DNA of 64,000 nt from Emticicia soli. Its GTDB lineage: Bacteria; Bacteroidota; Bacteroidia; Cytophagales; Spirosomataceae. The stretch's first letter is position 1, and each line of letters opens with the position of its first letter. The notes under the pieces were generated by a model that was given only the letters and a program-made list of their open reading frames with translations, made no database searches and was not told the DNA's origin. This document shows positions 52,022-60,638 of the stretch, one piece after another. The stretch is from NCBI RefSeq assembly GCF_037860775.1, contig NZ_JBBEWC010000008.1:310001-374000 (forward strand). Direction: 5' to 3'. The translations under genes and the position numbers were made by a program.

Positions 52022-52870
52022 TTATGCTCCGCAGCATTTCTTGTATTTTTTGCCGCTACCACAGCTACAAAGGTCGTTACGCCCAACTACATTACCCGCA
52101 ATTATAGGTGACTGCACGGCCGGAGAAATATTGTTTCGTTTCAGGAAATTAGTAAAGAATGTAGTCATTCTTGCATGACGCGTCCTGAAAGTTTGTCTGA
52201 ACTTTTCGGCTTGTGTATATCTTAATTCTCTGATGATTTTGGTAGCTGGCAGCTGTTTATCGTCAAGCTGTCCCATTGATACCTCCTGCGTTCTGTAATC
52301 GTACCAAAGTTCTAAAGAAGGCTCCACATCGTAGCTCAGCGATAGCAACAATAACACGCTTGTACAGTTACACGATGGTTTCAGACAGTAAAAATCGCTA
52401 ATCCAGTATTTTGTACCATCTATTTCGATGTTTAAATCGATAGACCAAGGCAGTACCTCAAAGTACGATACCATCTGCGAATCCTGCAATACCTTCTTAT
52501 AATTCGGGAAATTAGCCTGTATTTTATCGGCGTCTGCCATTTCTGACGACATACCTTTCAGATTCTTAAAAAAGGCATTTAACTCGCTCCATTGCTCGCC
52601 AGATATTTGTGTCTCCAACGATTTCAGGAAAGTATCCTGAGTACTATCAATGGCCTCAGTCTCGGTGTATCTCAATACCTGACTCTTAGATACATCGAGT
52701 GCATAAAGTTGCTCGGTATCGTCGGTAAAATAGATATTTCCGCAATTACAGGTTAATTCCAGACAAGGCTGTAAATCTTTCGATTTCAGTTTATTTCCGG
52801 CAAACTCACCCTCCTCTATTTCAAAACCGACAAAAGCCTCTGCCGGATTTTTAATTTGATATGTAAACAT
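52022..52870 (-). CDS. SEC-C zinc-motif protein (paralogue 2)
   Basis: A 282-residue paralogue of the preceding SEC-C protein with the same three clusters: CLELTCNCGNIYF, KPSCNCTSVLLLL and NDLCSCGSGKKYKKCC. Shared blocks such as MVSYFEVLPWSIDLNIEID and LPATKIIRELRYTQ show the two proteins are colinear throughout. The C-terminal motif has Leu in place of the usual Pro (NDLCSC). It probably starts the two-gene transcript. No function can be assigned beyond zinc binding. Confidence 0.85.
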   Translation of the reverse strand: MFTYQIKNPAEAFVGFEIEEGEFAGNKLKSKDLQPCLELTCNCGNIYFTDDTEQLYALDVSKSQVLRYTETEAIDSTQDTFLKSLETQISGEQWSELNAFFKNLKGMSSEMADADKIQANFPNYKKVLQDSQMVSYFEVLPWSIDLNIEIDGTKYWISDFYCLKPSCNCTSVLLLLSLSYDVEPSLELWYDYRTQEVSMGQLDDKQLPATKIIRELRYTQAEKFRQTFRTRHARMTTFFTNFLKRNNISPAVQSPIIAGNVVGRNDLCSCGSGKKYKKCCGA

Positions 52871-53248
52871 GATATGTTGTTTTCTTAAACCACAAAATTA
52901 TGGCAAAAAAGGCTAAGAAAAAACATAAGATTTAAATCATAAACGCTTTAATTTAATTCACTTTTCAGACAAGGAAAAGCTATGATTAGGCTAGTGATAT
53001 AGAAATGAAATATTTTTAAAATGGTTTCCAATTGTTTTTTTAAATGAGTTAAACGTCTTTTCGGTTCATGAAAGTAAGAATATGAACGTTTATAGTATTG
53101 TTACCTTTTTGATATGGTAAGTTTATAACCTGATTTTTAGTCTCTCCATCACCAATTTCTTTGGTTAACTGCCGTGCATTTTCTTGTAGTATGCTGCCAG
53201 CACACCACAAGAAAATGTATGGCAACTATATAAATAGCCGAAATACAC
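52871..53248. other. 378-bp gene-free spacer
   Basis: No coding sequence is supported. The only structure noted is the imperfect 18-bp inverted repeat at 53170-53224; the rest is AT-rich. Confidence 0.6.
53170..53224. repeat. Imperfect 18-bp inverted repeat
   Basis: TGCCGTGCATTTTCTTGT (53170-53187) and ACAAGAAAATGTATGGCA (53207-53224) pair with two mismatches; the loop contains GCTGCCAGC. It lies just past the DoxX gene stop (minus strand) and may be its terminator or a repeat. Confidence 0.5.
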
Positions 53249-53641
53249 TCAGGCGATTGATACTTTTCGATGTGCTACGGGTTCTTTAAGTTTGTAATAA
53301 TACACATAAGAAACCATCAGAATAGCCAAAATAATGAGCGGGAATGGTGTTTGTGCATTAAACCCATCAACAGCCCAATGGCTGATAAAAGCCGAGATTA
53401 AAGAGAAACTAAGCCCTGCATAAGCCCATTCTTTGATTCGGGCGGGTACAATTGGAAGCATAATTGCCAACGCTCCTAAAACCTTATAAACTGTTAGCAT
53501 TACGCCAAAATATGCAGGATAGCCTAAATGACTGATACCCTCTTTGGCTAATTCGGTTTGTGAGGTTAAAGCAGGCATTACACCCTCCCAAAGGAAAATA
53601 ATGGTAGTTGCTACCCAAAAAATGATTCGGTTCTTTTTCAT
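53249..53641 (-). CDS. DoxX-like membrane protein
   Basis: I start at 53641 (MKKNRIIFW); the frame has seven more upstream codons. The 130-residue protein has four hydrophobic helices (~7-25, 45-68, 75-95, 100-118). The WEGVMPALTS, LGYPAYFGVMLTVYKVLGALAIMLP and AYAGLSFSLISAFISHW segments match the DoxX-like family of small membrane proteins. Family members are linked to redox or respiratory functions in some bacteria, but here the role is unknown. It lies 63 bp downstream of the VOC gene on the same strand and may be co-transcribed. Confidence 0.82.
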   Translation of the reverse strand: MKKNRIIFWVATTIIFLWEGVMPALTSQTELAKEGISHLGYPAYFGVMLTVYKVLGALAIMLPIVPARIKEWAYAGLSFSLISAFISHWAVDGFNAQTPFPLIILAILMVSYVYYYKLKEPVAHRKVSIA

Positions 53642-53704
53642 GTTAGTAATGTTTTTAAGCAATAAAGGATTTAGAATTGATATTTGATGTGTGGAAGAGT
53701 AGAG

Positions 53705-54115
53705 CTACTCTTGTGGGAAACCGTTCGGGTCCATCCAGAAAACCTCCCATTTGTGGCCGTCAAGGTCAGCAAAGCTATCCTGATACATCCAGCCCATGTC
53801 TGTTAAATCACGGTATCTTGTGCCGCCTGCTTCCAGTGCTTTTTGTACAATTTCGTCGACAGCTTCTTTGCTTGGCATTTCGAGTGCATTTATCACTTGC
53901 GTTACACTGGTAGCATCAGCAATGTCTTTGTCGATAAACGTTTTGAAATGTGTATGTGTAAGAAGCATGGCATAAATACTGCCTTCTTCTATAATCATAC
54001 AAGTGGCGTTTTCGTCGGTGAATTGCGGGTTGAACGAATACCCAAGTGCTGTGAAGAAATCAATTGATTTCTGGAGGTCTTTAACCGGAAGGTTTACAAA
54101 AATTTTAGTTGCCAT
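53705..54115 (-). CDS. VOC-family (glyoxalase/bleomycin-resistance fold) protein
   Basis: A 136-residue vicinal-oxygen-chelate protein. The N-terminal half-domain starts IFVNLPVKDLQKSIDFFTALGY, and the C-terminal half has the YQDSFADLDGHKWEVFW segment with D-x-D-G-H-x-W-E, where the final glutamate is the usual metal ligand. This resembles the PhnB-like/glyoxalase-like subgroup of Bacteroidota. The substrate and metal are unknown. It is probably in one transcript with the DoxX gene. Confidence 0.9.
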   Translation of the reverse strand: MATKIFVNLPVKDLQKSIDFFTALGYSFNPQFTDENATCMIIEEGSIYAMLLTHTHFKTFIDKDIADATSVTQVINALEMPSKEAVDEIVQKALEAGGTRYRDLTDMGWMYQDSFADLDGHKWEVFWMDPNGFPQE

Positions 54116-54298
54116 TGTGTTGATTGTTTATGTATTAATTACAAGACAAATTTAGGCTAAAGAAACTATTCAAACAGAGGGTAAATACGCCAATAAAAGG
54201 GTTATTTGCGACAAGTTGTTTTGGTATGTTTTTATGCTTTCGGAGAGGTAATTTTTGGGGTGGGAGAGTAATGGAAACTGAAGGTTTTTTGCAAAGAA

Positions 54299-54329
54299 AG
54301 ATAGGATATTCAGCCTGAATATCCTATCT
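54299..54329 (-). terminator. Long hairpin terminator of the TipA-like gene
   Basis: AGATAGGATATTCAG (54299-54313) and CTGAATATCCTATCT (54315-54329) are perfect complements, ending 9 bp before the stop codon of the minus-strand gene at 54339, with a T-rich run beyond on the minus strand. Confidence 0.75.
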
Positions 54330-54338
54330 GATATTTAT

Positions 54339-55112
54339 CTATTTTAACCCATTATCAGCAAAATATGCCATTGCTTTACTTAGAAATAAAGCGTACGCTG
54401 GTTGAGGTTTACCTTCAATCATCGTAAATCGTTCGTCGTTTACATATAATTGCCCCAAACCTTTGTAAGCTTCAGCTTGCTTATCTGCCGTCCCAGATGT
54501 ACCCCAGAACATTCTTATGATTTCGTAATGGCGGGCTATCAGTTGTTGTACCTGCGCATTTGTTGGGTCTTTGTCTTTTAGAACAAATAAACTATCAGCG
54601 TTTTCTTTCAAATCTGTTTTCAGGTTTTCAAATTCCTGTTTAGTTAAGCTACCTAATGCTTTTTCAGATTTTTCTACTGCTTTTTCGCCATATTTTTTAG
54701 AGGCCTCTGTTCTGTATGCTTCGGCTGTTTCCTTAGCCAAACCACTATATAATTCTTCCGGTTTTAACATAATTGTTCCTGTTTTTAAATGATTAACTGT
54801 TTTGTCAATCGTTTCCAATAGGGTGCTTATTCTGTCTTTGCGAGCCTGTAAGGATACTTTATGACTCAGTAGCGCTTCAACCAAGTCAAAGTCAGGATTA
54901 TCAAGAATCGCCTGAATCTCTTTGAGCGGAAAATCCAGTTCTTTATAAAACAAAATCTGCTGTAACCTTAACAGTTCCTTTTCGCCATACATCCGATACC
55001 TGGCCTCGGTACGGATAGAGGGCTTTAGCAAACCTAACTTGTCGTAAAGATGTAAGGTACGTACGCTTACACCAGCCAGTTTTGCCATTTTTTGCACAGA
55101 ATAACTCGTCAT
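54339..55112 (-). CDS. MerR-family regulator with TipAS-type effector domain
   Basis: A 257-residue activator-type regulator. The N-terminal MerR winged helix (YSVQKMAKLAGVSVRTLHLYDKLGLL, then KPSIRTEARYRMYGEKELLRLQQI) and long dimerisation helix (~75-115) precede a TipAS-like domain (~135-257) with LKTDLKENADSLFVLKDK, HYEIIRMFW and YAMFLSKAM-type segments (here YALFLSKAMAYF). TipA-type proteins bind thiopeptide or other amphiphilic compounds and activate efflux or self-binding. The target gene here is unknown; the VOC and DoxX genes lie downstream on the same strand. A strong hairpin follows. Confidence 0.9.
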   Translation of the reverse strand: MTSYSVQKMAKLAGVSVRTLHLYDKLGLLKPSIRTEARYRMYGEKELLRLQQILFYKELDFPLKEIQAILDNPDFDLVEALLSHKVSLQARKDRISTLLETIDKTVNHLKTGTIMLKPEELYSGLAKETAEAYRTEASKKYGEKAVEKSEKALGSLTKQEFENLKTDLKENADSLFVLKDKDPTNAQVQQLIARHYEIIRMFWGTSGTADKQAEAYKGLGQLYVNDERFTMIEGKPQPAYALFLSKAMAYFADNGLK

Positions 55113-55210
55113 TTGCTATCATTTTTTGATTGACTTTGCAAACATAGGCTATCACGTAAGGTAAGAGTCAAGCGTTTTTTAAAATATTTTTTGTAGAAAG
55201 TGCAGAAAAT

Positions 55211-55238
55211 AAAAAAAACGGTAGTAATTGCCACCGTT
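55211..55238 (-). terminator. Terminator of the lipoprotein operon
   Basis: On the minus strand AACGGT...ACCGTT (55233-55238 with 55217-55222) is followed by a T run (from A's at 55211-55218 on the plus strand), 26 bp beyond the last lipoprotein gene. Confidence 0.7.
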
Positions 55239-55264
55239 CTGTTAGAATAAAGTCTTATTTAAGA

Positions 55265-56257
55265 TTATAAAGTATCCAGATGCTGCAAAAAGGCTTCCTT
55301 GGTGGTAGGTGTCAGTTTAATCTCAACTTTTTGTTTATCCTGCACTACCATTTCCTGATAGAATGTACGATATTCTTCGTTTTTAGTAATGCCAACGGCA
55401 ATTACTTTCACCGTTTGCCCAACTGGAACTTCGCCTGAGGTCTCTTTATAGACCTGCATTAAAGACTTTATGTCAGGGAAATATAAGTATATAAGAATGT
55501 TTTCAACCGGAGGGTTTTCCGAACTAAACGTAACAACTGTTTTGGCCTCTTTGAAATTATAAAACCTATCACAATTTATCCAACCAATACGTGACGGGAA
55601 AATTACGTAATCTTCTTTTCTCGGAAACAAACGTCCTCCATCTTCTCTTTTTGAACTATCTGCCGAATACCAGTCTATAAATTCATTACCTTCTAAATTT
55701 GTTGGTTCTCCATAGAACAACCACATATCGTTATCTAGCTCCCTTTTTACAGGTACAACAATTTGTGTGCTATTGTATTTATTGAGTTTTAATTCTTGTC
55801 CATTTTTATAGGCTCTTATGTTCATTTCTCCTGCTGTTGTTAATAATCGCCCTCTCGACACCGTTGGCATCTGGTGCAGAATCATATCTTTGGGTGTAAA
55901 CAATTCTAGCATTTCAATTTCAATAGGGTAAGTAACAGCGCTGCCATCGGGCATTCTGAGGTCTTGCGGATATAGCCAAACCTCTGTACCTTGAGAGCCT
56001 ACAAATGGTAAATCGTCTTGACTTTTGATTGTTTTTTTCTCAGTTTGTGAACCTAGCTTGGCCAATACTGCTTTATCGATACTCTTAAATTCTTCTTTTG
56101 TCTCAACTGGTGTTGTAGGTGTTTCGGGTTCTTCAACGGGCGTTGTAGGTGTTTCAGTTTGCCCAATAGGTTTAACCTCACGCAATATTGTTCTGTCGGT
56201 AGAGCAAGCAATGGCAAATAAACCAATGGCAAGAATTGCAATGTTGATTTTTTTCAT
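55265..56257 (-). CDS. Lipoprotein of a three-gene paralogous family (copy 1)
   Basis: I start at 56257 (MKKINIAILAIGLFAIAC), giving a lipoprotein signal with cysteine at 18 and 330 residues. An N-terminal Pro/Thr/Glu-rich linker (TETPTTPVEEPETPTTP) is unique to this copy. The family core has DLPFVGSQGTEVWLYPQDLR, the EMLELFTPKDMILHQM segment and TVSRGRLLTTAGEMNIRAYK, then RIGWINCDRFYNFKEAK and a C-terminal KQKVEIKLTPTTKEAFLQHL. The core recalls ZU5-like beta-sandwich modules of Bacteroidota but I cannot name the family. It is the last gene of the minus-strand run 58826 to 55265. Confidence 0.75.
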   Translation of the reverse strand: MKKINIAILAIGLFAIACSTDRTILREVKPIGQTETPTTPVEEPETPTTPVETKEEFKSIDKAVLAKLGSQTEKKTIKSQDDLPFVGSQGTEVWLYPQDLRMPDGSAVTYPIEIEMLELFTPKDMILHQMPTVSRGRLLTTAGEMNIRAYKNGQELKLNKYNSTQIVVPVKRELDNDMWLFYGEPTNLEGNEFIDWYSADSSKREDGGRLFPRKEDYVIFPSRIGWINCDRFYNFKEAKTVVTFSSENPPVENILIYLYFPDIKSLMQVYKETSGEVPVGQTVKVIAVGITKNEEYRTFYQEMVVQDKQKVEIKLTPTTKEAFLQHLDTL

Positions 56258-56309
56258 TAATTGTTGGTTTTTAGTCAATAATTAGCAAAACAAAAGCTAG
56301 TATAAATTA

Positions 56310-57242
56310 TTACAAAGTATCAAGGTATTTCAAAAATGATTCTTTTGTGGTTGGTGTCAGTTTAATTTCAACTTTTTGTTTATCCTGCACTACCATTTCC
56401 TGAAAGAATGAATGGTATTCTTCGTCTTTAGTAATACCAATAGCAACTACCTTCACGGTTCGGCCAACGGGTACTTCGCCGGATGTATTTCTGTATACCT
56501 GCATTAAGGATTGTAAATCAGGAAAATACAAGAAGATAAGGATATTCTCAATCGGAGGGTTTTCTGAACTAAAAGTAATTGTTGTTTTAGCTTCTGTGAA
56601 ATTGTAGAATTTATCACAATTTATCCAGCCAATACGTTCCGGAAAGATAACATAAGTCTTTCCTTCAGGGTACAAGCCCCATTGGGTCTCTACACCGGGC
56701 ATATTTGCCGGGTACCAATCTATAAATCCATCGCCTTTGTCTTCTCCATAAAATAATTCCATATTAGCATCAACCCTTCCTTTAATAGGCACAATAATTT
56801 GGGTACTACTGTATCTATCTAGTTTTAGCTCTTTTCCATCTTTATAAGCTCTTATGTTCATTTCGCCGGCTGTTGTCAATAATCGTCCTCTTGACACCGT
56901 AGGCATTTGGTGCAGAATCATATCTTTAGGCGTAAATAATTCCAACATCTCAATTTCAAAAGGGTAAGAAACAGCGCTGCCATCGGGCATTCTCAGGTCT
57001 CGGTCAAAAAGCCAAACCTGTGTGCCTTGCGAGCCTACAAATGGTAAATCGTCTTGGCTTTTGATAGTTTTTTTCTCAGTTTGCGAACCAAGTTTGGCCA
57101 ATGCGGCTCTATCGATTGTTGTAAATTTATCGTTCGGATTGCCAGGCGTAGGATTTCCATCGTCAAGGAGCATTGTTCGGTCTTTTGAACAGGCAATGGC
57201 CAATAACACAATGGAAATAAGCGTAATATAGATTTTTTTCAT
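56310..57242 (-). CDS. Lipoprotein of a three-gene paralogous family (copy 2)
   Basis: I start at 57242 (MKKIYITLISIVLLAIAC), a lipoprotein signal; the frame extends 22 codons upstream without signal character. The 310-residue product shares the family core with the flanking copies, nearly identical to copy 1 over DLPFVGSQGT...WLFDRDLRMPDGSAVSYP and SRGRLLTTAGEMNIRAYKDG, with RIGWINCDKFYNF and KQKVEIKLTPTTKESFLKYL at the end. Unlike copy 1 it lacks the Pro/Thr linker. An outer-membrane or periplasmic location is inferred. Function unknown. Confidence 0.75.
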   Translation of the reverse strand: MKKIYITLISIVLLAIACSKDRTMLLDDGNPTPGNPNDKFTTIDRAALAKLGSQTEKKTIKSQDDLPFVGSQGTQVWLFDRDLRMPDGSAVSYPFEIEMLELFTPKDMILHQMPTVSRGRLLTTAGEMNIRAYKDGKELKLDRYSSTQIIVPIKGRVDANMELFYGEDKGDGFIDWYPANMPGVETQWGLYPEGKTYVIFPERIGWINCDKFYNFTEAKTTITFSSENPPIENILIFLYFPDLQSLMQVYRNTSGEVPVGRTVKVVAIGITKDEEYHSFFQEMVVQDKQKVEIKLTPTTKESFLKYLDTL

Positions 57243-57311
57243 AAGTGTTAGTTTTTTTAGTCTACAGGGCTTTATTGCTTTCAAGACTAATAGTCTGTTT
57301 CTAAACAATTA

Positions 57312-58265
57312 TTATAAGCTTTCCAGATAACTCAGCAATGATTCTTTTGTTGTCGGGGCCAGTTTTATTTCTACTTTTTGCTTATCAGCCACCACAAGGT
57401 CCTGAAAGAATGAGTGGTAAACCCTGTCTTCTTCTTTTTCATCGTCTGAAATACTCATGGCAATTATTTTTACTGTTCGCCCAACCGGAACTTCGCCCGA
57501 AACCTCCCCATATGTCTGCATTAAAGATTTTAAATCAGGAAAATATAAAAAGATAACTATCTTATCAAGCGGCGGATTCTCTGAGCTAAATGCAATTTGT
57601 GTTTTAGCCTCAGTAAACTCATAAAACTTATCAATGTTTATCCAGCCTAGCCTGTTAGGGAAAAGAAAATATGCTCCGTCATTACCATAAATATTTCTTG
57701 GTTTTTGACCTGGAACACTTGAAGTATCTGATTCAATCCAATCTACAATGCCATCTTTCGTTTCTTCGCCATAAAACAAATCCATAAGTCCATCTACTCT
57801 TCCTTGTGCAGGTACAATTATTTGTGTACTATTAAATTTAGTCACTTTTAATTCTTTTCCGTCTTTATAGGCTCTTATGTTTACTTGCCCACCTGTAGTC
57901 AGTAACCTTCCTCTCGATACCGTCGGCATCAGGTGTAGAATCATATCTTTTGGGGTTAGCAATTCCAGCAATTCAATTTCAAAAGGGTAAGAAACAATAC
58001 TGCCATCGGGCATTCTCAGGTCTCGGTCAAAAAGCCAGACCTTTGTACCTTGCGAGCCTACAAATGGTAAGTCGTCTTGGTTTTTGATTGTTTTTCGCTC
58101 AGGTTGCGCCCCTAGTTTATCAAATGCTTCTTTACTAACTGCTGCAAATCCGCTATTAGGCTTTTCGGGCGTGGGGTTTCCGTCGCCAAGCAGCATTGTT
58201 CTGTCTTTTGAGCAGGCAATGGCAAACAATACAATGGCAATTATTGCAATATTGATTTTTTTCAT
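57312..58265 (-). CDS. Lipoprotein of a three-gene paralogous family (copy 3)
   Basis: A 317-residue lipoprotein (MKKINIAIIAIVLFAIAC). This is the most divergent copy: KDMILHLMPTVSRGRLLTTG and GQVNIRAYKDGKELKVTKF still match the others, while the middle (VDWIESDTSSVPGQKPRNIYG) differs, and RLGWINIDKFYEF replaces the WINCDKFYNF cysteine of copies 1 and 2. It lies 12 bp downstream of the beta-barrel gene stop (58278), so it is the first lipoprotein of the run. Function unknown. Confidence 0.75.
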   Translation of the reverse strand: MKKINIAIIAIVLFAIACSKDRTMLLGDGNPTPEKPNSGFAAVSKEAFDKLGAQPERKTIKNQDDLPFVGSQGTKVWLFDRDLRMPDGSIVSYPFEIELLELLTPKDMILHLMPTVSRGRLLTTGGQVNIRAYKDGKELKVTKFNSTQIIVPAQGRVDGLMDLFYGEETKDGIVDWIESDTSSVPGQKPRNIYGNDGAYFLFPNRLGWINIDKFYEFTEAKTQIAFSSENPPLDKIVIFLYFPDLKSLMQTYGEVSGEVPVGRTVKIIAMSISDDEKEEDRVYHSFFQDLVVADKQKVEIKLAPTTKESLLSYLESL

Positions 58266-58277
58266 AATTGTATATGC

Positions 58278-58826
58278 TTAAGGTCTCGGACAGCTATTGT
58301 TACGGAAAAGCTTGTCGTTGAATGGGAAAAACAACACGCCTATTTCGCCATAACTTTCTTTCCAAAGAATATTATACTTGGCTTCGGCAAATATGCGTAC
58401 ATAATTACCACCCCACGATGCGCCCAGGCCGGCTTCGGGCAATATGTTATTTTTCTTGGCTTTGTCATTCACAGTTGGCGCATAGTTTATCCATCTGTTA
58501 TATTCTACTCCGGCAGCTAAGTACACAACAGGGCGTTTAGGATTCACGGCCTTGCGGTAACCTAGCGAGAAAGTATTGTTCAACAGAAAATAATGCAGAT
58601 TTATTCCGCCATAGGCTTCATGAATATCGTTAAAGACCGGCATATATTTTATTTGAGGAACCAGCGCAAAACGGTTGGCTAAAGGCATTTGCACTCTGAG
58701 ACCCGCACCAATGGTTTGCAACGGAAAATTATAAATAGCCGAAGCACCAATGGCCATTTTATCTTGTGCATAGAGGTTTATTGATAATAAAACCAAAAAA
58801 GCAGTTTTAAGGTAGATGTTTTTCAC
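58278..58826 (-). CDS. Small outer-membrane beta-barrel protein
   Basis: A 182-residue exported protein (signal peptide ending in INLYAQ). The mature part is made of alternating beta strands with aromatic girdle residues (FALVPQIKYMPVFND, NLHYFLLNNTFSLGYRK, VVYLAAGVEYNRWINYAP, GNYVRIFAEAKYNILW) ending in a strand-like segment, consistent with an eight-stranded outer-membrane barrel such as the OmpA-like or porin-like families. It is the first gene of the run with the three lipoproteins, suggesting they form an outer-membrane assembly; that is an inference. Confidence 0.72.
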   Translation of the reverse strand: MKNIYLKTAFLVLLSINLYAQDKMAIGASAIYNFPLQTIGAGLRVQMPLANRFALVPQIKYMPVFNDIHEAYGGINLHYFLLNNTFSLGYRKAVNPKRPVVYLAAGVEYNRWINYAPTVNDKAKKNNILPEAGLGASWGGNYVRIFAEAKYNILWKESYGEIGVLFFPFNDKLFRNNSCPRP

Positions 58827-58906
58827 TCAATACTTGTTTTGAAGGTAATGTTTAGGCAAATATCCTCAATAATAAGCATTTAGCAAAATTATGTACAGCA
58901 ATAATA

Positions 58907-58937
58907 AAAAAGACTACCTAAAAAAGGCAGCCTTTTT
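58907..58937 (-). terminator. Terminator of the Cthe_2159-like gene
   Basis: On the minus strand AAAAAGGCTGCCT pairs with AGGTAGTCTTTTT through two G-U pairs (plus-strand 58925-58937 and 58907-58919). It lies 30 bp past the gene stop. Confidence 0.75.
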
Positions 58938-58966
58938 GCACTAACGAAATCTATACATATAAAAAT

Positions 58967-60469
58967 CTACCTCGAATTAACCTTAGTAACAACACCTGAA
59001 ACCGTGAAACTGGTGTTTTTTGTGCCGCCGCTATACGTGCCTGTACTAAAGATACCGTCTTTTTCGGTACCTGTTGAACTACCACCTATATACACATCGT
59101 ACGAGCCGTTGGCTAGGTCTTTTGATGAGAAAGCTAAAGACTGGAATCTTTTGGCTGGCTTAAATGTAACAAGCGCTTTGCCATCAGCACTTTGGATATT
59201 TACTAATGTTCCGGCATTTTGTGCAGCCGTGAAACCAATGAGTACCGAATTTTGAGTTGAGCTAGTGCCTGGTATTTGTGCCATACCAGAGCTACCAACG
59301 GCTATCAGATAACCGCCTGTAATTTTAAATGAGCCGTCATAATCAAGTGCACCGTTGCCATTGGCAGAAGGGCCATTCACAATCACTGTTCCGCCCGTCA
59401 TGGTAATAGAGCCGTTAGAATCTAGGCCATCGCCGTTGGCATTTACGTAGATATACCCGCCATTAATATAAAGGTGCAGTCCATTTGATGCTGCATTATT
59501 TTGTCCGCCAAAACCTCCGCCTTGGCTTGCCGTACCACTAGCTACATTGATACCATCATCGCTCGATACAAGGTGGATTGTGCCATCGTTAATTGTTATT
59601 TCGGCGCCTTCAATTCCTTCGTATGATTGGCTTATATTAATATCGCCACCATTAATAATCAATTTTGTTTCGGCATGAATCCCGTCGTCTCCGGCGGCAA
59701 TATTATAAGTGCCTTTGTCGATAATTACATAGCCAAGAGCAGCATCGCTATCGTTTGACGATTTCAGTCCATCAGCTTTTGAATTAATAGTAAAACTACC
59801 GTCTCTTATAATCAGGTAATCTTTCCCTCTGATAGCATCATCGGCTGAGTTTACAATAAAATTACCGCTTTTGATAACCAGCCCGTCTTTACTCACAATG
59901 CCATCGGCAAAATTGGCATTTACGGTAAGTGAGCCCGTACCAAAGAAAGATAAATCGTCTTTGCTGAAAACTGTGGCGTTTGGTTCTTCCTCAGCAACAT
60001 CATCATATACATAAGTTTTGCCGTCTGTCAGCTTGTTTTGCGTGTTTTCGGCCAGCACAATCAATGTTTTTTCGGCGTTTTTTATGTAAATAGGTGAGCT
60101 GTTGGCAGACGCAATATCTACACCATTCAGAATCAAGCGCACAATGGTTTTGTCTTCGGTGTCTACAACTATTTGTCCATTACTCAATGTGCCGCTTATG
60201 CTGTAATTACCTGCTTTGGTAATGCTTACTTTACTGCCCGATACCGTTGCGCCTGCGCCGCTGACAGTAATAGATGTACCATTGAGTGTGATGGGTACTA
60301 CATCGGTGCTGGCCCATACGTAATCACTATCCGCTTCATGTGCTTCGGCACTTACGGTATCAGCGTCGTTCGAACTAGTGGGAGAGGGGTCAGAATTTTT
60401 ATTACAGGCAACAAAAACCATCGATAACAGCAAAGCCATTACCCGCAACTTCAACTTATTTTCTTTCAT
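58967..60469 (-). CDS. Cthe_2159-like (DUF4353) carbohydrate-binding beta-helix lipoprotein
   Basis: A 500-residue protein with a lipoprotein signal (MKENKLKLRVMALLLSMVFVAC). After a Ser/Glu-rich linker (DSDYVWASTDVVP) comes the calcium-dependent polysaccharide-binding beta-helix of the Cthe_2159 family: strand-loop repeats VSGSKVSITKAGNYSISGTL, TIVRLILNGVDIASANSSPI, GIVSKDGLVIKSGNFIV, AIRGKDYLIIRDGSFTI, GLKSSNDSDAALGYVIIDKG, GIHAETKLIINGGDINI and GIEGAEITINDGTIHLVS. The recurring D-D-G-I turns fit Ca2+ sites. Members bind plant-type acidic polysaccharides; binding to host or environmental polysaccharides is an inference. A terminator lies at 58907-58937. Confidence 0.85.
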   Translation of the reverse strand: MKENKLKLRVMALLLSMVFVACNKNSDPSPTSSNDADTVSAEAHEADSDYVWASTDVVPITLNGTSITVSGAGATVSGSKVSITKAGNYSISGTLSNGQIVVDTEDKTIVRLILNGVDIASANSSPIYIKNAEKTLIVLAENTQNKLTDGKTYVYDDVAEEEPNATVFSKDDLSFFGTGSLTVNANFADGIVSKDGLVIKSGNFIVNSADDAIRGKDYLIIRDGSFTINSKADGLKSSNDSDAALGYVIIDKGTYNIAAGDDGIHAETKLIINGGDINISQSYEGIEGAEITINDGTIHLVSSDDGINVASGTASQGGGFGGQNNAASNGLHLYINGGYIYVNANGDGLDSNGSITMTGGTVIVNGPSANGNGALDYDGSFKITGGYLIAVGSSGMAQIPGTSSTQNSVLIGFTAAQNAGTLVNIQSADGKALVTFKPAKRFQSLAFSSKDLANGSYDVYIGGSSTGTEKDGIFSTGTYSGGTKNTSFTVSGVVTKVNSR

Positions 60470-60638
60470 AATTACCTTTGATTCTTTTGGTGTTAATTAT
60501 CGGTGTTGTTGCTTTAATGACGAACAGAAAAGCGGATAAGGTTGCACCTAAAACAACAAGAAATAAGAAGAATGAGGATAAAGGATGAAATTAGTAAAGA
60601 AACTATTAATAAGAAGCTGGAATATTAAACGGATAGAT

